A stretch of 64,000 nucleotides of DNA from Pseudofrankia coriaricola (lineage in GTDB: Bacteria > Actinomycetota > Actinomycetes > Frankiales > Frankiaceae), in contig NZ_MBLO01000246.1 in assembly GCF_001854805.1 (NCBI RefSeq), positions 1 through 64,000 of the forward strand, written 5' to 3'. Positions 51,307 through 61,075 of the stretch are shown in pieces (position 1 is the stretch's first letter; the number at the start of each line of letters is the position of its first letter). The notes under the pieces are model-generated. The model was not told where the DNA came from. It saw only the letters and a list, made by a program, of their open reading frames with translations, and made no database searches. The translations under genes were made by a program, and so were the position numbers.

Positions 51307-53285
51307 CGAGTCCCAACGGCCGACCAGCCGGTGGGCTGCCGGCGCCGCGCCCCGCCGCCGCGGGCGGCGGCCCCCCGGCGGTCCGGATGATGATGGGTGG
51401 TGGTGTCGAGAAGTCGGCGGACTTCAAGGGGTCGACGCGGCGCCTGCTCGGGCTGCTGCGCCCGCAGCGGCGGCTGTTCGTCGCCTCGCTGGTGCTGTGC
51501 GCCATTGCCGTCGCCTTCAACGTCAGCGGCCCGAAGCTGCTCGGCCACGCCACCGACCTGGTGCTCACCGGCGTCTTCTCCAGGAACCTGCCGGCGGGCA
51601 CGACGAAGGCCGAGGCCGTCGACCACCTGCGCGCCACCGGCCACGGCACCCAGGCCGACCTGCTCAACTCGCTGAACGTCACCCCCGGCGCCGGGATGGA
51701 CTTCCACGCCATCGGCGCCGTGCTCGCCTGGGTGCTGGCCGTCTACCTGCTCGCCGGCGTCTGCTCCGTGCTGCAGGCCCGGCTCACCAACGCCGCACTG
51801 CAGCGGGTGCTGTCCCAGCTGCGTACCGACGTCCAGGAGAAGATCACCCGGCTGCCGTTGCGGTACTTCGACCGGGCGCAGCGCGGCGAGGTGCTGTCCC
51901 GGGTCACCAACGACATCGACAACCTCGGGCAGAGCCTGCAGCAGAGCATCGCGCAGTTCGTCCAGTCCGTCCTGACGATCATCGGCGTGCTGGCGGTGAT
52001 GTTCTGGATCTCCTGGCTGCTCGCGCTGATCGCGCTCGTCACCGTCCCGCTGTCGATGCTGCTCGCGGCGCGGATCGGGAAGTTCGCGCAACCGCACTTC
52101 GTCAGCCAGTGGCGCACCACCGGCCGGCTCGGCGCCCACGTCGAGGAGATGTACACCGGGCACATGCTGGTGCGGGCGTTCGGCCGGCAGGAGGAGGCCG
52201 CCGCGGTCTTCGCCGAGCAGAACCAGAAACTCTACGAGGCGAGCTGGCGGGCGCAGGCCATCGTCGGGCTGATGCAGCCCGCGATGATGTTCATCGGGAA
52301 CCTGAACTACGTCTTCGTCGCGGTCGTCGGCGGGCTGCGGGTCGCCTCCGGTGACCTGTCGATCGGCTCGGTGCAGGCGTTCATCCAGTACTCCCGGCAG
52401 TTCTCGATGCCGCTCTCCCAGGTCGCGTCGATGGCGAACCTGGTGCAGTCAGGGGTGGCGTCGGCCGAGCGGGTGTTCGAGCTGCTCGACACCCCCGAGC
52501 AGGATCTCGACCCGGTCGAGCCGGTCCGGCCCGCCGAGCCGCGTGGGCGGGTCGAGTTCGAGCACGTCGCGTTCCGCTACGAGCCGGACAAGCCGCTCAT
52601 CGAGGACCTGTCGCTGGTCGCCGAGCCGGGGCACACGGTCGCGATCGTCGGCCCCACCGGTGCCGGCAAGACCACGCTGATCAACCTGCTGATGCGGTTC
52701 TACGAGGTCACCGGTGGGCGGATCACCCTGGACGGCGTGGACATCGCGACGATGACGCGCGACGAGCTGCGTGCGGCGACCGGCATGGTGCTGCAGGACA
52801 CCTGGCTGTTCGGCGGCACGATCGCCGACAACATCGCCTACGGCGCCGAGGGCGCCACCCGCGAACAGGTCATCGCGGCGGCGAAGGCCGCCCACGTCGA
52901 CCGGTTCGCCCGCACCCTGCCCGATGGCTACGACACGGTCCTCGACGACGAGGGCGCCGGCGTGTCCGGCGGCGAGCGGCAGCTCATCACCATCGCCCGG
53001 GCGTTCCTCGCCGACCCGCAGATCCTCATCCTCGACGAGGCGACCAGCTCGGTGGACACCCGCACCGAGGTGCTCATCCAGCGGGCCATGTCGCAGCTTC
53101 GGGCCGGGCGGACCGCGTTCGTCATCGCCCACCGGCTGTCCACGATCCGCGACGCCGACACCATCCTGGTGATGGAGCACGGCTCGATCGTGGAGCAGGG
53201 CACCCACGAGGAGCTGCTGGCCGCCGACGGTGCCTACGCCAGGCTGTACAAGGCCCAGTTCGCCCAGGCCGTCGTCGAGGTCTGA
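51303..53285 (+). CDS. ABC exporter half-transporter, catalytic subunit
   Basis: The 660-residue protein has a 40-residue Pro/Gly-rich leader, six membrane helices and an ATPase domain with Walker [11 protein letters not shown], signature [15 protein letters not shown] and Walker [13 protein letters not shown] with the catalytic Glu. It pairs with the preceding subunit to form one functional transporter with one consensus and one degenerate site. An insertion of about 55 residues sits between the first two helices. A strong terminator hairpin follows. Confidence 0.93.
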   Translation: MTSPNGRPAGGLPAPRPAAAGGGPPAVRMMMGGGVEKSADFKGSTRRLLGLLRPQRRLFVASLVLCAIAVAFNVSGPKLLGHATDLVLTGVFSRNLPAGTTKAEAVDHLRATGHGTQADLLNSLNVTPGAGMDFHAIGAVLAWVLAVYLLAGVCSVLQARLTNAALQRVLSQLRTDVQEKITRLPLRYFDRAQRGEVLSRVTNDIDNLGQSLQQSIAQFVQSVLTIIGVLAVMFWISWLLALIALVTVPLSMLLAARIGKFAQPHFVSQWRTTGRLGAHVEEMYTGHMLVRAFGRQEEAAAVFAEQNQKLYEASWRAQAIVGLMQPAMMFIGNLNYVFVAVVGGLRVASGDLSIGSVQAFIQYSRQFSMPLSQVASMANLVQSGVASAERVFELLDTPEQDLDPVEPVRPAEPRGRVEFEHVAFRYEPDKPLIEDLSLVAEPGHTVAIVGPTGAGKTTLINLLMRFYEVTGGRITLDGVDIATMTRDELRAATGMVLQDTWLFGGTIADNIAYGAEGATREQVIAAAKAAHVDRFARTLPDGYDTVLDDEGAGVSGGERQLITIARAFLADPQILILDEATSSVDTRTEVLIQRAMSQLRAGRTAFVIAHRLSTIRDADTILVMEHGSIVEQGTHEELLAADGAYARLYKAQFAQAVVEV

Positions 53286-53296
53286 GCGCGCAACCG

Positions 53297-53336
53297 GCCG
53301 CGTGGTCCCGCCGCTTCTGCGGCGGGACCACGCGGC
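53297..53336 (+). terminator. Intrinsic terminator of the ABC exporter operon
   Basis: An 18-bp perfect stem (containing CGTGGTCCCGCCGC) with a TTCT tetraloop starts 12 bp after the stop codon. Confidence 0.85.
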
Positions 53337-53409
53337 GGATCCCCACACGACCCGCGGGCCGGCGTCCCAGGCGGCGGATCCCCACACGACCCGCGGGCCG
53401 GCGTCCCAG
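53332..53409. repeat. 39-bp perfect tandem duplication
   Basis: Two head-to-tail identical copies, 53332-53370 and 53371-53409, right after the terminator stem. Each holds GGATCCCCACACGACCCGCG. A simple local duplication with no sign of function. Confidence 0.9.
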
Positions 53410-53437
53410 GCGGGCGCGGCGTGCAGCCTGGTCTGGG

Positions 53438-54646
53438 TCATGGGCTCGCCTGGGACCGGGACCTGGCCCGGCGGGCGGCGGCTGGGAGGACGAGCAGGAG
53501 GTAGGGGACGGCGGCCGCGGCGAACAGCCAGCGGGCGGACAGGCCCAGCCCGTCGGCGCCCGCGCCGTAGGCCGCGAAGGTGGCGATGCCGACGGCCTCC
53601 ATGCCGGCGCCGGACAGCGAGGTGACGGTGGCGCGGGAGGTGTCGTCGAGGCTGTCCTGCAGCCGGGCGTCGGCCTGCGCGAGCGCCCAGTAGAAGATCC
53701 CGAACGCGACGGCGACGCCGGCGATCCCGACCGGCCTCCCGCTGCCCGCGCCGACGGCCAGCAGGACCGCGGCGACGGCCAGCAGGGCGGGGAGCAGCCG
53801 CCCGCCACGGCCGGCGAACAATCCGCCCAGCGTCGCCCCGGCTGTCACGGCCAGCACCAGCAGTGGCACGGCGGCGGGCGCGGCGCCGGTGTCGCGTACG
53901 AGCAGCGGCACGTACTCGTCGAGCGCCGCGACGCCGGTCAGCGCCGCGGACAGCAACAGCATGCGGCGCACCGGCGCCGACCGGCGTACCACCGCCAGCC
54001 CGGACCGCAGCACCGCCAGCCCGGACCGCTCGTCGTCGGGGACCGTGTCCTCGTCAGGCGCCGCGGCGCAACCGTCCTGGCCGCCGTTGTCTCCACCTGT
54101 GCCGCCGGCAGCGCCGTCCACCGGCGGCCGGTCCGGCAGGGCGCGGCCAGCGGCGGCGCACAGGAGTAGCGCGGCGACGCTGACCGCGCCGACCGCGAGG
54201 TAGCCGCCGACGGCGACCAGCGGGCCGGCGAGGGCGGTGGCGAGCAGACCGGCCGCTCCGCCGGCCGCCTGGGAGCGGCCGATCAGCCGCGGGTAGGCCG
54301 CCGTGGCGCCGAGCCGGTCGAGCTCGGCGTAGACGAGGGCCTGCAGCGCGCCGGAGCGCAGCGCGACCCCGGCGCCGAGCAGCACGAACCCCACGGCGAA
54401 CGACCAGAGTGACGGCGCGACCGTCCACAGCGCGTAGCCCGCCGCGTCGAGCACGGGGGCGAACGTCAGCAGCCGGCGCCGGGAGACGACGTCCGCCCAC
54501 ACCCCGGACGGGATCTCCAGCAGGAACGTCGTGGCTGACCACAGGGCGAACAGCGCCGAGATGCCCGCCGTCGACACCCCGCTGTCCGCGAACAGCAGCG
54601 CGTAGAGGGCGTAGAACGGCACGCATTCCTCGAGGAACGCGTACAT
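53438..54646 (-). CDS. MFS transporter
   Basis: The 402-residue protein has about 11 or 12 membrane helices. Signatures include FLLEIPSGVWADVVSRRRLL, the typical TM2-TM3 loop, and GGLFAGRGGRLL in the second half. A long acidic Gly-rich loop joins the two halves, with a small internal repeat VLRSGLAV / SGLAVVRR. Substrate unknown. The ATG at 54646 leaves the first helix without a leader; the alternative further upstream looks non-coding. Confidence 0.82.
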   Translation of the reverse strand: MYAFLEECVPFYALYALLFADSGVSTAGISALFALWSATTFLLEIPSGVWADVVSRRRLLTFAPVLDAAGYALWTVAPSLWSFAVGFVLLGAGVALRSGALQALVYAELDRLGATAAYPRLIGRSQAAGGAAGLLATALAGPLVAVGGYLAVGAVSVAALLLCAAAGRALPDRPPVDGAAGGTGGDNGGQDGCAAAPDEDTVPDDERSGLAVLRSGLAVVRRSAPVRRMLLLSAALTGVAALDEYVPLLVRDTGAAPAAVPLLVLAVTAGATLGGLFAGRGGRLLPALLAVAAVLLAVGAGSGRPVGIAGVAVAFGIFYWALAQADARLQDSLDDTSRATVTSLSGAGMEAVGIATFAAYGAGADGLGLSARWLFAAAAVPYLLLVLPAAARRARSRSQASP

Positions 54647-54895
54647 GTACAGCCGCCGCGCGAGGGCCCGCTCGGGCCGCGCGGCGCTTCGTCGCCGGCT
54701 GGGTTGCCATTGGTGGGATCAATGTCGCCAGGTCATGGTCAGCAACCTATGGCCAGCCAGGCCCGGGCCAAAGGCATTTCTGTGCGCGCCGTTGGCCGGA
54801 ATCCGGCGGCATCTGGCGTTCTGGCCACTGCTCGGGCGGTTGCGGCGTCGCTAGCGTCGTGATTCGACCCCGACGACCCGTGGAGAGACTGATCC

Positions 54896-55501
54896 GTGGC
54901 CAAGATCCTGCTCAGCCTGCATGTGCTCGCCGCGATCCTCGCGATCGGGCCCGTGGCGGTGGCCGCCAGCATCTTCCCCCGCTACCTGCGGCTGGCGGCG
55001 GTGGGTCCGGCGGACGGCCCGGCCGCGGGTGTGGCGCGGGCCCTGCACCGGATCTGCCGGGTCTACGCGCTGCTCGGGATCGCGGTGCCGTTCTTCGGCC
55101 TGGCCACCGCCGGCCCGCTGCACGTCTTCGGCGACGCCTGGGTGATCATCTCCATCGTGCTGACCGCCGCCGCGGCCGCCCTGCTCGCCGCCGTCATCCT
55201 GCCCGGCCAGCGCCGGGCGCTCGCTACCCTTCCCGAAGCCGCGCCGCGACCCGCCGCTGGCGACGACGAGCCCGCTCCGGCCGCCGCGGTCGCTCCGGCG
55301 GGCTCCGCCAGCTCGGCCGATTCCGGTGGTTCCGCCGGTTCGGTCGCCGTCGCGTCCCCTGCCCGGGTGGCGACCGACGCGTCGCCGGTGCTGTCCCGCG
55401 CGGCCGCCCGGCTCGGGATGACCACCGGCATCTTCAACCTGCTCTGGGCGGCCGTCGTCGTCCTCATGATCGTCCGCCCGGGCTCGACCACGGGCGTCTG
55501 A
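54896..55501 (+). CDS. DUF2269-like integral membrane protein
   Basis: The 201-residue protein has four hydrophobic helices: the first in ILLSLHVLAAILAIGPVAVA, then ALLGIAVPFFGLATAG, WVIISIVLTAAAAALLAAVI, and a last in FNLLWAAVVVLMIV. An Ala/Ser/Asp-rich loop of about 60 residues separates the third and fourth. The pattern fits the DUF2269 group of predicted membrane proteins of unknown role. GTG at 54896 follows GGAGAG. Confidence 0.75.
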   Translation: MAKILLSLHVLAAILAIGPVAVAASIFPRYLRLAAVGPADGPAAGVARALHRICRVYALLGIAVPFFGLATAGPLHVFGDAWVIISIVLTAAAAALLAAVILPGQRRALATLPEAAPRPAAGDDEPAPAAAVAPAGSASSADSGGSAGSVAVASPARVATDASPVLSRAAARLGMTTGIFNLLWAAVVVLMIVRPGSTTGV

Positions 55502-55523
55502 CGGCCCGTGGGCCGACGCCGGG

Positions 55524-56600
55524 TCAGGCCGCCCTTTCAGCCTCAGGAGCGCGGAAGGCCCGGCGGTAGGACTGGGGGCTGGTGCCGACGAGGCGGCGGA
55601 AACGGTCGCGGAACGTGGACGGCGAGGTGAAGCCGACCCGTTCGGCGATCCACTCGATCCCGTGGTCGGTGGACTCGAGCAGCTGCTGGGCGCGGCGCAG
55701 CCGGGCGCGGGCCAGCCACTGGGCTGGGGTGGTGCCGGTCTGCTCACGGAACCGCCGCGACAGGGTACGAGTCGACAGGGCGCCTTGTCGGGCGATGTCG
55801 TCGAGGGACAGCTCCCGGTCGAGGTTGTCGGCGAGCCAGCGCAGCAGCGGCTCCAGCGAGACCCCGTCGGGCGCCGGCGGCTCGTGCGCGATGAACTGCG
55901 CCTGCCCGCCGGCACGCTCCAGGGGCATGACCGAGATCCGCGCCGCGTCGGCGGCCACGGCCGACCCGAAGTCGGCGCGGACCATGTGCAGGCACAGGTC
56001 CAGCCCGGCCGCCGCCCCCGCGGAGGTCAGGATCCGGCCGCCGTTGTCGACGAACAGCACCTCCGGGTCGACGTCGACCCCGGGGTAGCGGGCCGCGAGT
56101 TCCGCCGTTCCCAGCCAGTGCGTCGTCGCCCGCAGCCCGTCGAGCAGCCCGGCCGCGGCGAGCAGGAACGCGCCCGAGCAGACCGAGGCCACCCGCGCCC
56201 CGCGACGGGCGGCGCCGCGCAGGGCGTCGACGACGACCGCCTCGACGGGGAGGGCCGGGTCGGCGGCGCCGGGCACCACGACCGTGTCGGCCTCGGCGAG
56301 CGCGTCCAGCCCATGGCGCGCCCGTAGCGTGAACGTCCCCGCGTCAATGTCGGCTCCTGGCCGGGCCGCGCAGACGACGACCTGGTAGGCCGGCCGGCCG
56401 TCGGCGAGCCGGGCCCGCCCGAACACCTCCACCGGCACCGCCAGGTCGAACGGAACCACCCCGTCGACCGCCAGCACCGCGACCAGATGCCGGCCGGCCG
56501 ATCCCGCTACCGGGACGGGACGGACCACTGGCGCCGGCTCGACCGCTCGGCGAGACGCCTCCCCGGAGGCGGGCTGGCCGGTCCTTGGGAACGTCGTCAT
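55524..56600 (-). CDS. GlxA-family AraC-type transcriptional regulator
   Basis: The 358-residue protein has a DJ-1/PfpI-like amidotransferase-fold domain (about residues 35-200, VAVLAVDGVVPFDLAVPVEVFG, with VASVCSGAFLLAAAGLLDG containing Cys) and a C-terminal AraC domain with two HTH motifs (LSLDDIARQGALSTRTLSRRF and EWIAERVGFTSPSTFRDRF). Such proteins regulate often nitrogen or osmolyte metabolism in response to unknown ligands. Downstream gene neighbours give no clue to targets. Confidence 0.92.
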   Translation of the reverse strand: MTTFPRTGQPASGEASRRAVEPAPVVRPVPVAGSAGRHLVAVLAVDGVVPFDLAVPVEVFGRARLADGRPAYQVVVCAARPGADIDAGTFTLRARHGLDALAEADTVVVPGAADPALPVEAVVVDALRGAARRGARVASVCSGAFLLAAAGLLDGLRATTHWLGTAELAARYPGVDVDPEVLFVDNGGRILTSAGAAAGLDLCLHMVRADFGSAVAADAARISVMPLERAGGQAQFIAHEPPAPDGVSLEPLLRWLADNLDRELSLDDIARQGALSTRTLSRRFREQTGTTPAQWLARARLRRAQQLLESTDHGIEWIAERVGFTSPSTFRDRFRRLVGTSPQSYRRAFRAPEAERAA

Positions 56601-56905
56601 GGCTGGAACCTAGCCGACCGCCGGGTTCCAGCCATCTCGCCGCCACGGCCCTGCCATGATCTGGTGTGTTCGTCCGTGCTCCGGCCCCGAAAACGTGCTC
56701 CGGCCCCGAAAAATCCACCAGATCATGGAGGCCCTGCGGCAGGCCTGGCCCGCGGTGGTGACCGGCCAGCCTCCGGGTGGCACACCACCGTCCTGGCGGC
56801 CCCCGGTGGCTCTGATCTCCGTCCGGGTTTCCGCATGCGGACTGGTCCAGGGGCCGCCGAGAAAATCGGGAGAGGGAACGCGGCCGAGGCGCTACAGTCA
56901 CCCGC
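56601..56905. other. Divergent intergenic region holding a palindromic repeat
   Basis: About 300 bp between the GlxA regulator and the methyltransferase. It contains the second copy of the CATGATCTGGTG palindromic element and no gene. Confidence 0.5.
56654..56728. repeat. Short palindromic repeat element, copy 2
   Basis: Arms CCATGATCTGGTG and its reverse complement (13 bp, perfect) enclose 49 bp. Inside, CGTGCTCCGGCCCCGAAAA (19 bp) is duplicated in tandem (56675-56693, 56694-56712). Its reverse complement resembles copy 1 at 14360. Confidence 0.65.
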
Positions 56906-57733
56906 GTGACGCAGCTGGGTGAGCGGGCCGGGCCGGGCGACGGGGCGGTGGCGAACCGGGCGTGGTGGGACGAGCGGGTGCCGATCCATCTCGCGAGCGA
57001 CTACTACGACCTCGACGAGTTCCTCGCCGAGCCCGACGTACTGCGCGCCTTCGAGACCGACGAGGTCGGGGACGTCACCGGTGCCCGGCTGCTGCACCTG
57101 CAGTGCCACATCGGCCTGGACACCCTGTCCTGGGCGCACCGCGGCGCGACGGTCACCGGACTGGACTTCTCCGCCCCGGCGGTCGACGCGGCGGAGGCGC
57201 TGGCCGCCGAGCTGACGCTGCCGGCCCGGTTCCTCACCGCCGACGTCTACGACGCGGCGGACGTCCTCACGGGTGAGACGTTCGACATCGTCTACACCGG
57301 TATCGGCGCGCTCAACTGGCTGCCGGACATCGCCCGCTGGGCGGGTGTCGTGGCCAGGCTGCTCGCCCCCGGTGGCTTCCTCTACCTGGCCGAGACCCAT
57401 CCGGTGCAGGACGTCCTCGACGACGAGTCGGGCTCGACGTTCGACCTCGACTACTTCGACATCGGCCCGATCGTCTGGGAGGAGGAGGGCAGCTACGCCG
57501 ACCCCGACGCGGAGACCGACGCGAACGTGACCGTCGAGTACCACCACACCCTCGGGTCCGTTGTCTCGGCGGTCGCCGGCGCCGGGTTGCGCCTGGAGTT
57601 CCTCCACGAGCACGACTGCGTGCCGTCCCAGCGGTTCGACACCCTGGTCCACGGCGACGACGGCCTCTACCGGTTCCCGCCCGGCACCCCCCGCGCCCCG
57701 CTCCTCTACTCCCTGCGCGCGTCCAAATCCTGA
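56906..57733 (+). CDS. Class I SAM-dependent methyltransferase
   Basis: The 275-residue soluble enzyme has the SAM-binding motif RLLHLQCHIGLDTLSWAHRG, acidic strand end VTGLDFSAPAVDAAEALA, and motif IV FDIVYTGIGALNWLPDIA. The LLAPGGFLYLAETHP strand completes the Rossmann fold. The C-terminal part with YFDIGPIVWEEEGSYAD and YHHTLGSVVSAVAGAGL matches a group common in bacteria with no defined substrate. GTG at 56906 gives the full family N-terminus. Confidence 0.87.
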   Translation: MTQLGERAGPGDGAVANRAWWDERVPIHLASDYYDLDEFLAEPDVLRAFETDEVGDVTGARLLHLQCHIGLDTLSWAHRGATVTGLDFSAPAVDAAEALAAELTLPARFLTADVYDAADVLTGETFDIVYTGIGALNWLPDIARWAGVVARLLAPGGFLYLAETHPVQDVLDDESGSTFDLDYFDIGPIVWEEEGSYADPDAETDANVTVEYHHTLGSVVSAVAGAGLRLEFLHEHDCVPSQRFDTLVHGDDGLYRFPPGTPRAPLLYSLRASKS

Positions 57734-57770
57734 CGCCGGCGGGGCGCGGGCAAAGGCCGTCGCGGGCCGG

Positions 57771-58532
57771 TCAGGCGGTGGCGGCCCGGTAGCAGCGGGT
57801 CGCCCAGACGAGGGTGAGAGCGGCGAGGGCGGCGATGACCAGGAAACCGGTGGCGACGGCGACGTCCGCGACGTCGCCCGCGGACAGATGCCGGGAAGCC
57901 TGGACCGCGTAGTAGAGCGGGTCGACGTGCGCGAGACCGCGCAGCCAGCCGGGGGCGAGGCTCAGCGGCAGCAGGATGCCCGACAGCAGGGTGAGCGGGA
58001 GCTGTAGGCCGGTGACGACGGCGGCCAGGCTGCCGATGTCGCGCAGCGTGATCCCGAGCGCCGCCGACCAGGCGGAGGTCACCGCGACGACGAGACACAG
58101 CAGGACCAGCAGCAGCACCGTCCCGGCCGTGTGCGGGTGGTAGCCGAACGGGATCGACACGACGACCACGACCAGCGCGGGGACGACGAACGTGACGACG
58201 TCGCGCAGCACGCTGCCCAGCAGCAGAGCGAACCTGCTGACCGGGGTGACCCGCAGCCGTTCGATGACGCCGGTGCGCACCTCGTCGATGACGATCCAGC
58301 CGGCGCCCATCCCGCTGCCGAAGGCCATCAGCACGAGGATGCCGGGGATGAAGGTGTCCAGCACGCCGCCATGGGCGAAGCCGGGCCCGCCGCCGAGGCG
58401 GCGCAGCAGCGGGGCGAACAGCGCCAGGTAGAGCAACGGCGTGGTCAGCCCCATGACCACCCAGACCGGCGCGCGCAGCGTCTCGAGCATCTTGCGCCAC
58501 CACAGGAGCCGCAGCTGGCCGAGCAGCGTCAT
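57771..58532 (-). CDS. ABC-2 type transporter permease (DrrB-like)
   Basis: The 253-residue protein has six membrane helices and the ABC-2 signature around LSLAPGWLRGLAHVDPLYYAVQASRHL. It pairs with the ATP-binding subunit, whose stop overlaps its start (ATGA). The type is that of daunorubicin-resistance-like exporters, so drug or natural-product export is likely, with the substrate unknown. Confidence 0.9.
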   Translation of the reverse strand: MTLLGQLRLLWWRKMLETLRAPVWVVMGLTTPLLYLALFAPLLRRLGGGPGFAHGGVLDTFIPGILVLMAFGSGMGAGWIVIDEVRTGVIERLRVTPVSRFALLLGSVLRDVVTFVVPALVVVVVSIPFGYHPHTAGTVLLLVLLCLVVAVTSAWSAALGITLRDIGSLAAVVTGLQLPLTLLSGILLPLSLAPGWLRGLAHVDPLYYAVQASRHLSAGDVADVAVATGFLVIAALAALTLVWATRCYRAATA

Positions 58533-59533
58533 GCCGGCACCTCCTGCCTGGCCGCGGGGACGGCCAGCGACGTGCCGGCGTCGCGCAGCGCTCGTCCGGT
58601 GGTCCGCAGGAACACGTCATCGAGTGACGGCGCGGACAGCGAGATCGTCTCGAGTGTGACCTGGTGCTCGGCGAGCGCCGCGAGCAGGCGCGGCAGCGTC
58701 CGGCTGCCGTCGCCGATCGTCAGGTACAGCGTGTCACCGGCCAGCCGGGACTCGCGCACGAACGGCTGTTCGTCGAGTAGGGTACGCAGCCTGTCCGGCG
58801 TCGTCGGCCCCGGTCCGGGGCGCAGCAGCACGGTCTCGCCACCGACCTGCCGCTTGAGCTCGGCGGGGGTCCCCTCGGCGACGACCCGGCCACGGTCGAT
58901 GATCGCCAGCCGGTCGGCGAGGGCGTCGGCCTCCTCCAGGTAGTGCGTGGTCAGGAAGATCGTGGTGCCCCTGGCGCGCAGGGCACGCAGCTGGTCCCAC
59001 AGGTTCGCGCGATTCTGCGGGTCCAGGCCCGTGGTCGGCTCGTCGAGGAACAGCAGCGCCGGGGAGTGCATCAGCCCGAGCGCGACCTCCAGGCGGCGGC
59101 GCTGCCCACCGGAGTAGGTCGCCGCCCGCCGGTCGACGAACTCGCCGAGCGCCAACACGTCGACGAGCTCGTCGGCGCGCCGGGCCGCCGCCGCCCGGCT
59201 CGCGCCGTGCAGCCGGCCCTGCAACAGGAGGTTCTCCCGGCCGGTCGCTGGCAGGTCCGCGCCGCCGACCTGCCCGACGTAGCCGATCCGGCGACGGACC
59301 TCCGCCGGGTCGCGGCGCACGTCGACGCCGGCGATGTGCGCGCTCCCGGCGTCGATCGGCAGCAGGGTGGCCAGCATCCGCAGCGTCGTCGTCTTGCCCG
59401 CTCCGTTCGGGCCGAGGAAGCCGAAAACCTCCCCGGCCCGCACCCGCAGATCGACGCCGCGCACCGCCTCGACGGGCCCGCCGCGTCCGGGGAAGGACTT
59501 GCGCAGCCCTTTGGCTGCCAGGACATTGCTCAT
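58529..59533 (-). CDS. ABC transporter ATP-binding subunit (DrrA-like)
   Basis: The 334-residue ATPase has Walker A GPNGAGKTTTLRM, signature YSGGQRRRLEVALGL, Walker B ALLFLDEPTTGLD and the switch His in TTHYLEEAD. The C-terminal domain LRTLLDEQPFVRESRLAGD is the DrrA-type regulatory extension. ATG at 59533 is chosen; a TTG at 59569 would add 12 residues. It is divergent from a TetR gene that may control it. Confidence 0.93.
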   Translation of the reverse strand: MSNVLAAKGLRKSFPGRGGPVEAVRGVDLRVRAGEVFGFLGPNGAGKTTTLRMLATLLPIDAGSAHIAGVDVRRDPAEVRRRIGYVGQVGGADLPATGRENLLLQGRLHGASRAAAARRADELVDVLALGEFVDRRAATYSGGQRRRLEVALGLMHSPALLFLDEPTTGLDPQNRANLWDQLRALRARGTTIFLTTHYLEEADALADRLAIIDRGRVVAEGTPAELKRQVGGETVLLRPGPGPTTPDRLRTLLDEQPFVRESRLAGDTLYLTIGDGSRTLPRLLAALAEHQVTLETISLSAPSLDDVFLRTTGRALRDAGTSLAVPAARQEVPA

Positions 59534-59616
59534 GCCGCCCACTGTCATCCGTCTGAGCAACTCTGTCAACCATTTGAATGACTAATACTGTCAGTCGTGG
59601 GCGCTACGATGTGGGT

Positions 59617-60264
59617 ATGGCGCAGGCGGCGGACCGGCAGAACCGGCCGAGACGCGCCCCGACAGCGGAGGAACGGCAGCGCGACGCCGACCGGTCGCGG
59701 GAGCGGCTGCTGGCCGCCGCGCTCGACGAGTTCTCCGCCCGCGGCTACGCCGGCGCCCGGGTCGGCGCGATCGCCGCCCGCGCCGGGCTCAACCCACAGC
59801 TGATCACCTACTACTTCGGCGGCAAGCCGGGCCTGTACGAGGCGCTCCGGCAGCGCTGGCTCGACCAGGAAGCAGACCTCACCAGGCCCGGCGCCAGCCT
59901 GGAGGACCTCACCGTCGCCTACCTGCACGCCGTCGTCGACGACCCGCGGCTGGCCCGACTGCTGCTGTGGGACGGGCTCACCGAGCCCGACCACGGCGAC
60001 GGGGCCGGCGGCGAAGGCGAGCAGCCGGGCGGGCCCGGCGAGCGCGAGGACCTCAGCGACTTCCACCGGCGCCAGGCCGCCGGCGAGATCGCCGCCGACC
60101 TCGACCCGGGACTGCTGCAGCTCGCCCTGATGGGCGCGATCCTCGCGCCCGTCGCCCTGCCCCACGTCGCCCGCCGGATCACCGGCCTCGACCCGACCGA
60201 CCCGGACTTCCACGCCCGCTACGGCGAGGAGCTGCGCCGCGTCGTCCGCCACCTCGCGCGCTGA
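59617..60264 (+). CDS. TetR-family transcriptional regulator
   Basis: The 215-residue protein has an N-terminal HTH (RERLLAAALDEFSARGYAGA, then VGAIAARAGLNPQLITYYFGGK) and a helical ligand-binding C-terminal domain with an acidic Gly-rich loop. It probably represses the divergent DrrAB exporter. I prefer ATG 59617, which follows a TACGAT -10-like box at leaderless spacing; the upstream ATG at 59578 has no ribosome site and would run through the shared promoter. Other starts remain possible. Confidence 0.87.
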   Translation: MAQAADRQNRPRRAPTAEERQRDADRSRERLLAAALDEFSARGYAGARVGAIAARAGLNPQLITYYFGGKPGLYEALRQRWLDQEADLTRPGASLEDLTVAYLHAVVDDPRLARLLLWDGLTEPDHGDGAGGEGEQPGGPGEREDLSDFHRRQAAGEIAADLDPGLLQLALMGAILAPVALPHVARRITGLDPTDPDFHARYGEELRRVVRHLAR

Positions 60265-60365
60265 GGACCACCCGGCAGGCACGCCGGACAGGGGGCAGGC
60301 GGGCGTCGGCTGGCCGCGCGCAGGACGACGGTCCGGATAGGCGCCGGCCAGCCGCCCGCCCGGTG

Positions 60366-60950
60366 TCAGAGGGTCCGGATCACCCGGGCGGGGTTGCCGA
60401 CGGCCAGCACGTTCGCCGGCAGGTCACGGGTGACGACGGCGCCGGCACCGACGACCGAGTTCTCCCCGATGGGGACGCCCGGGCAGACGATGACGCCGCC
60501 GCCGAGCCACACGTCGTCGCCGATCATGATCGGTTCACCGGCCTCGCGGCCGGTGCGGCGCAGGGCCGGGTCGAGCGGGTGGGTGGGCGTGAGCAGCTGG
60601 ACGCCCGGGCCGATCTGGACGTCGGCGCCGAGGCTGATCCGGGCGACGTCGAGCAGCACAGCGCCGGTGTTGACGAACGTGCCCGGGCCGATGGTCGTCT
60701 GGTAGCCGTAGTCGACGTGCAGCGGCGGGAGGATCTCGACCCGGTCCCCGACCGCGCCGAGCAGCTCGCCGAGGATCTCGGCGCGCAGCTCCGGCTCGTC
60801 GGCGCGGGTGGCGTTGTACCGCTCGCGCAGCCGCGCGGCCCGCAGCCGGTCGGTGGCCAGCTCCTCGTCACCCGCGTGGTAAAGCTCCCCGGCCAGCATC
60901 CGCCGCTTCTGTTCGGACACCGCCCGCACCGCCGCGGTCTGCTCGGGCAT
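60366..60950 (-). CDS. Maltose/galactoside O-acetyltransferase (LbH family)
   Basis: The 194-residue protein has the N-terminal Mac domain (KRRMLAGELYHAGDEELATDR) and left-handed beta-helix hexapeptide repeats, the catalytic His in LLTPTHPLDPA and the end VVGAGAVVTRDLPANVLAVGNPARVIRTL. It transfers acetyl from acetyl-CoA to a sugar hydroxyl. The ATG at 60950 (MPEQTAAV) fits the family; longer frame rejected. The acceptor sugar is unknown. Confidence 0.92.
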   Translation of the reverse strand: MPEQTAAVRAVSEQKRRMLAGELYHAGDEELATDRLRAARLRERYNATRADEPELRAEILGELLGAVGDRVEILPPLHVDYGYQTTIGPGTFVNTGAVLLDVARISLGADVQIGPGVQLLTPTHPLDPALRRTGREAGEPIMIGDDVWLGGGVIVCPGVPIGENSVVGAGAVVTRDLPANVLAVGNPARVIRTL

Positions 60951-61075
60951 CGCCGTCTCGCCTCCCTGAATCCCCGGCGGACGCGGGGCCGGCACCCGTC
61001 CGGCCCCGCCTGGCACCGGCACGCTACGCCCATCCGCCGCGGCGGTCCGCCCGGTTCAGGCGACATCCGCCGGTT

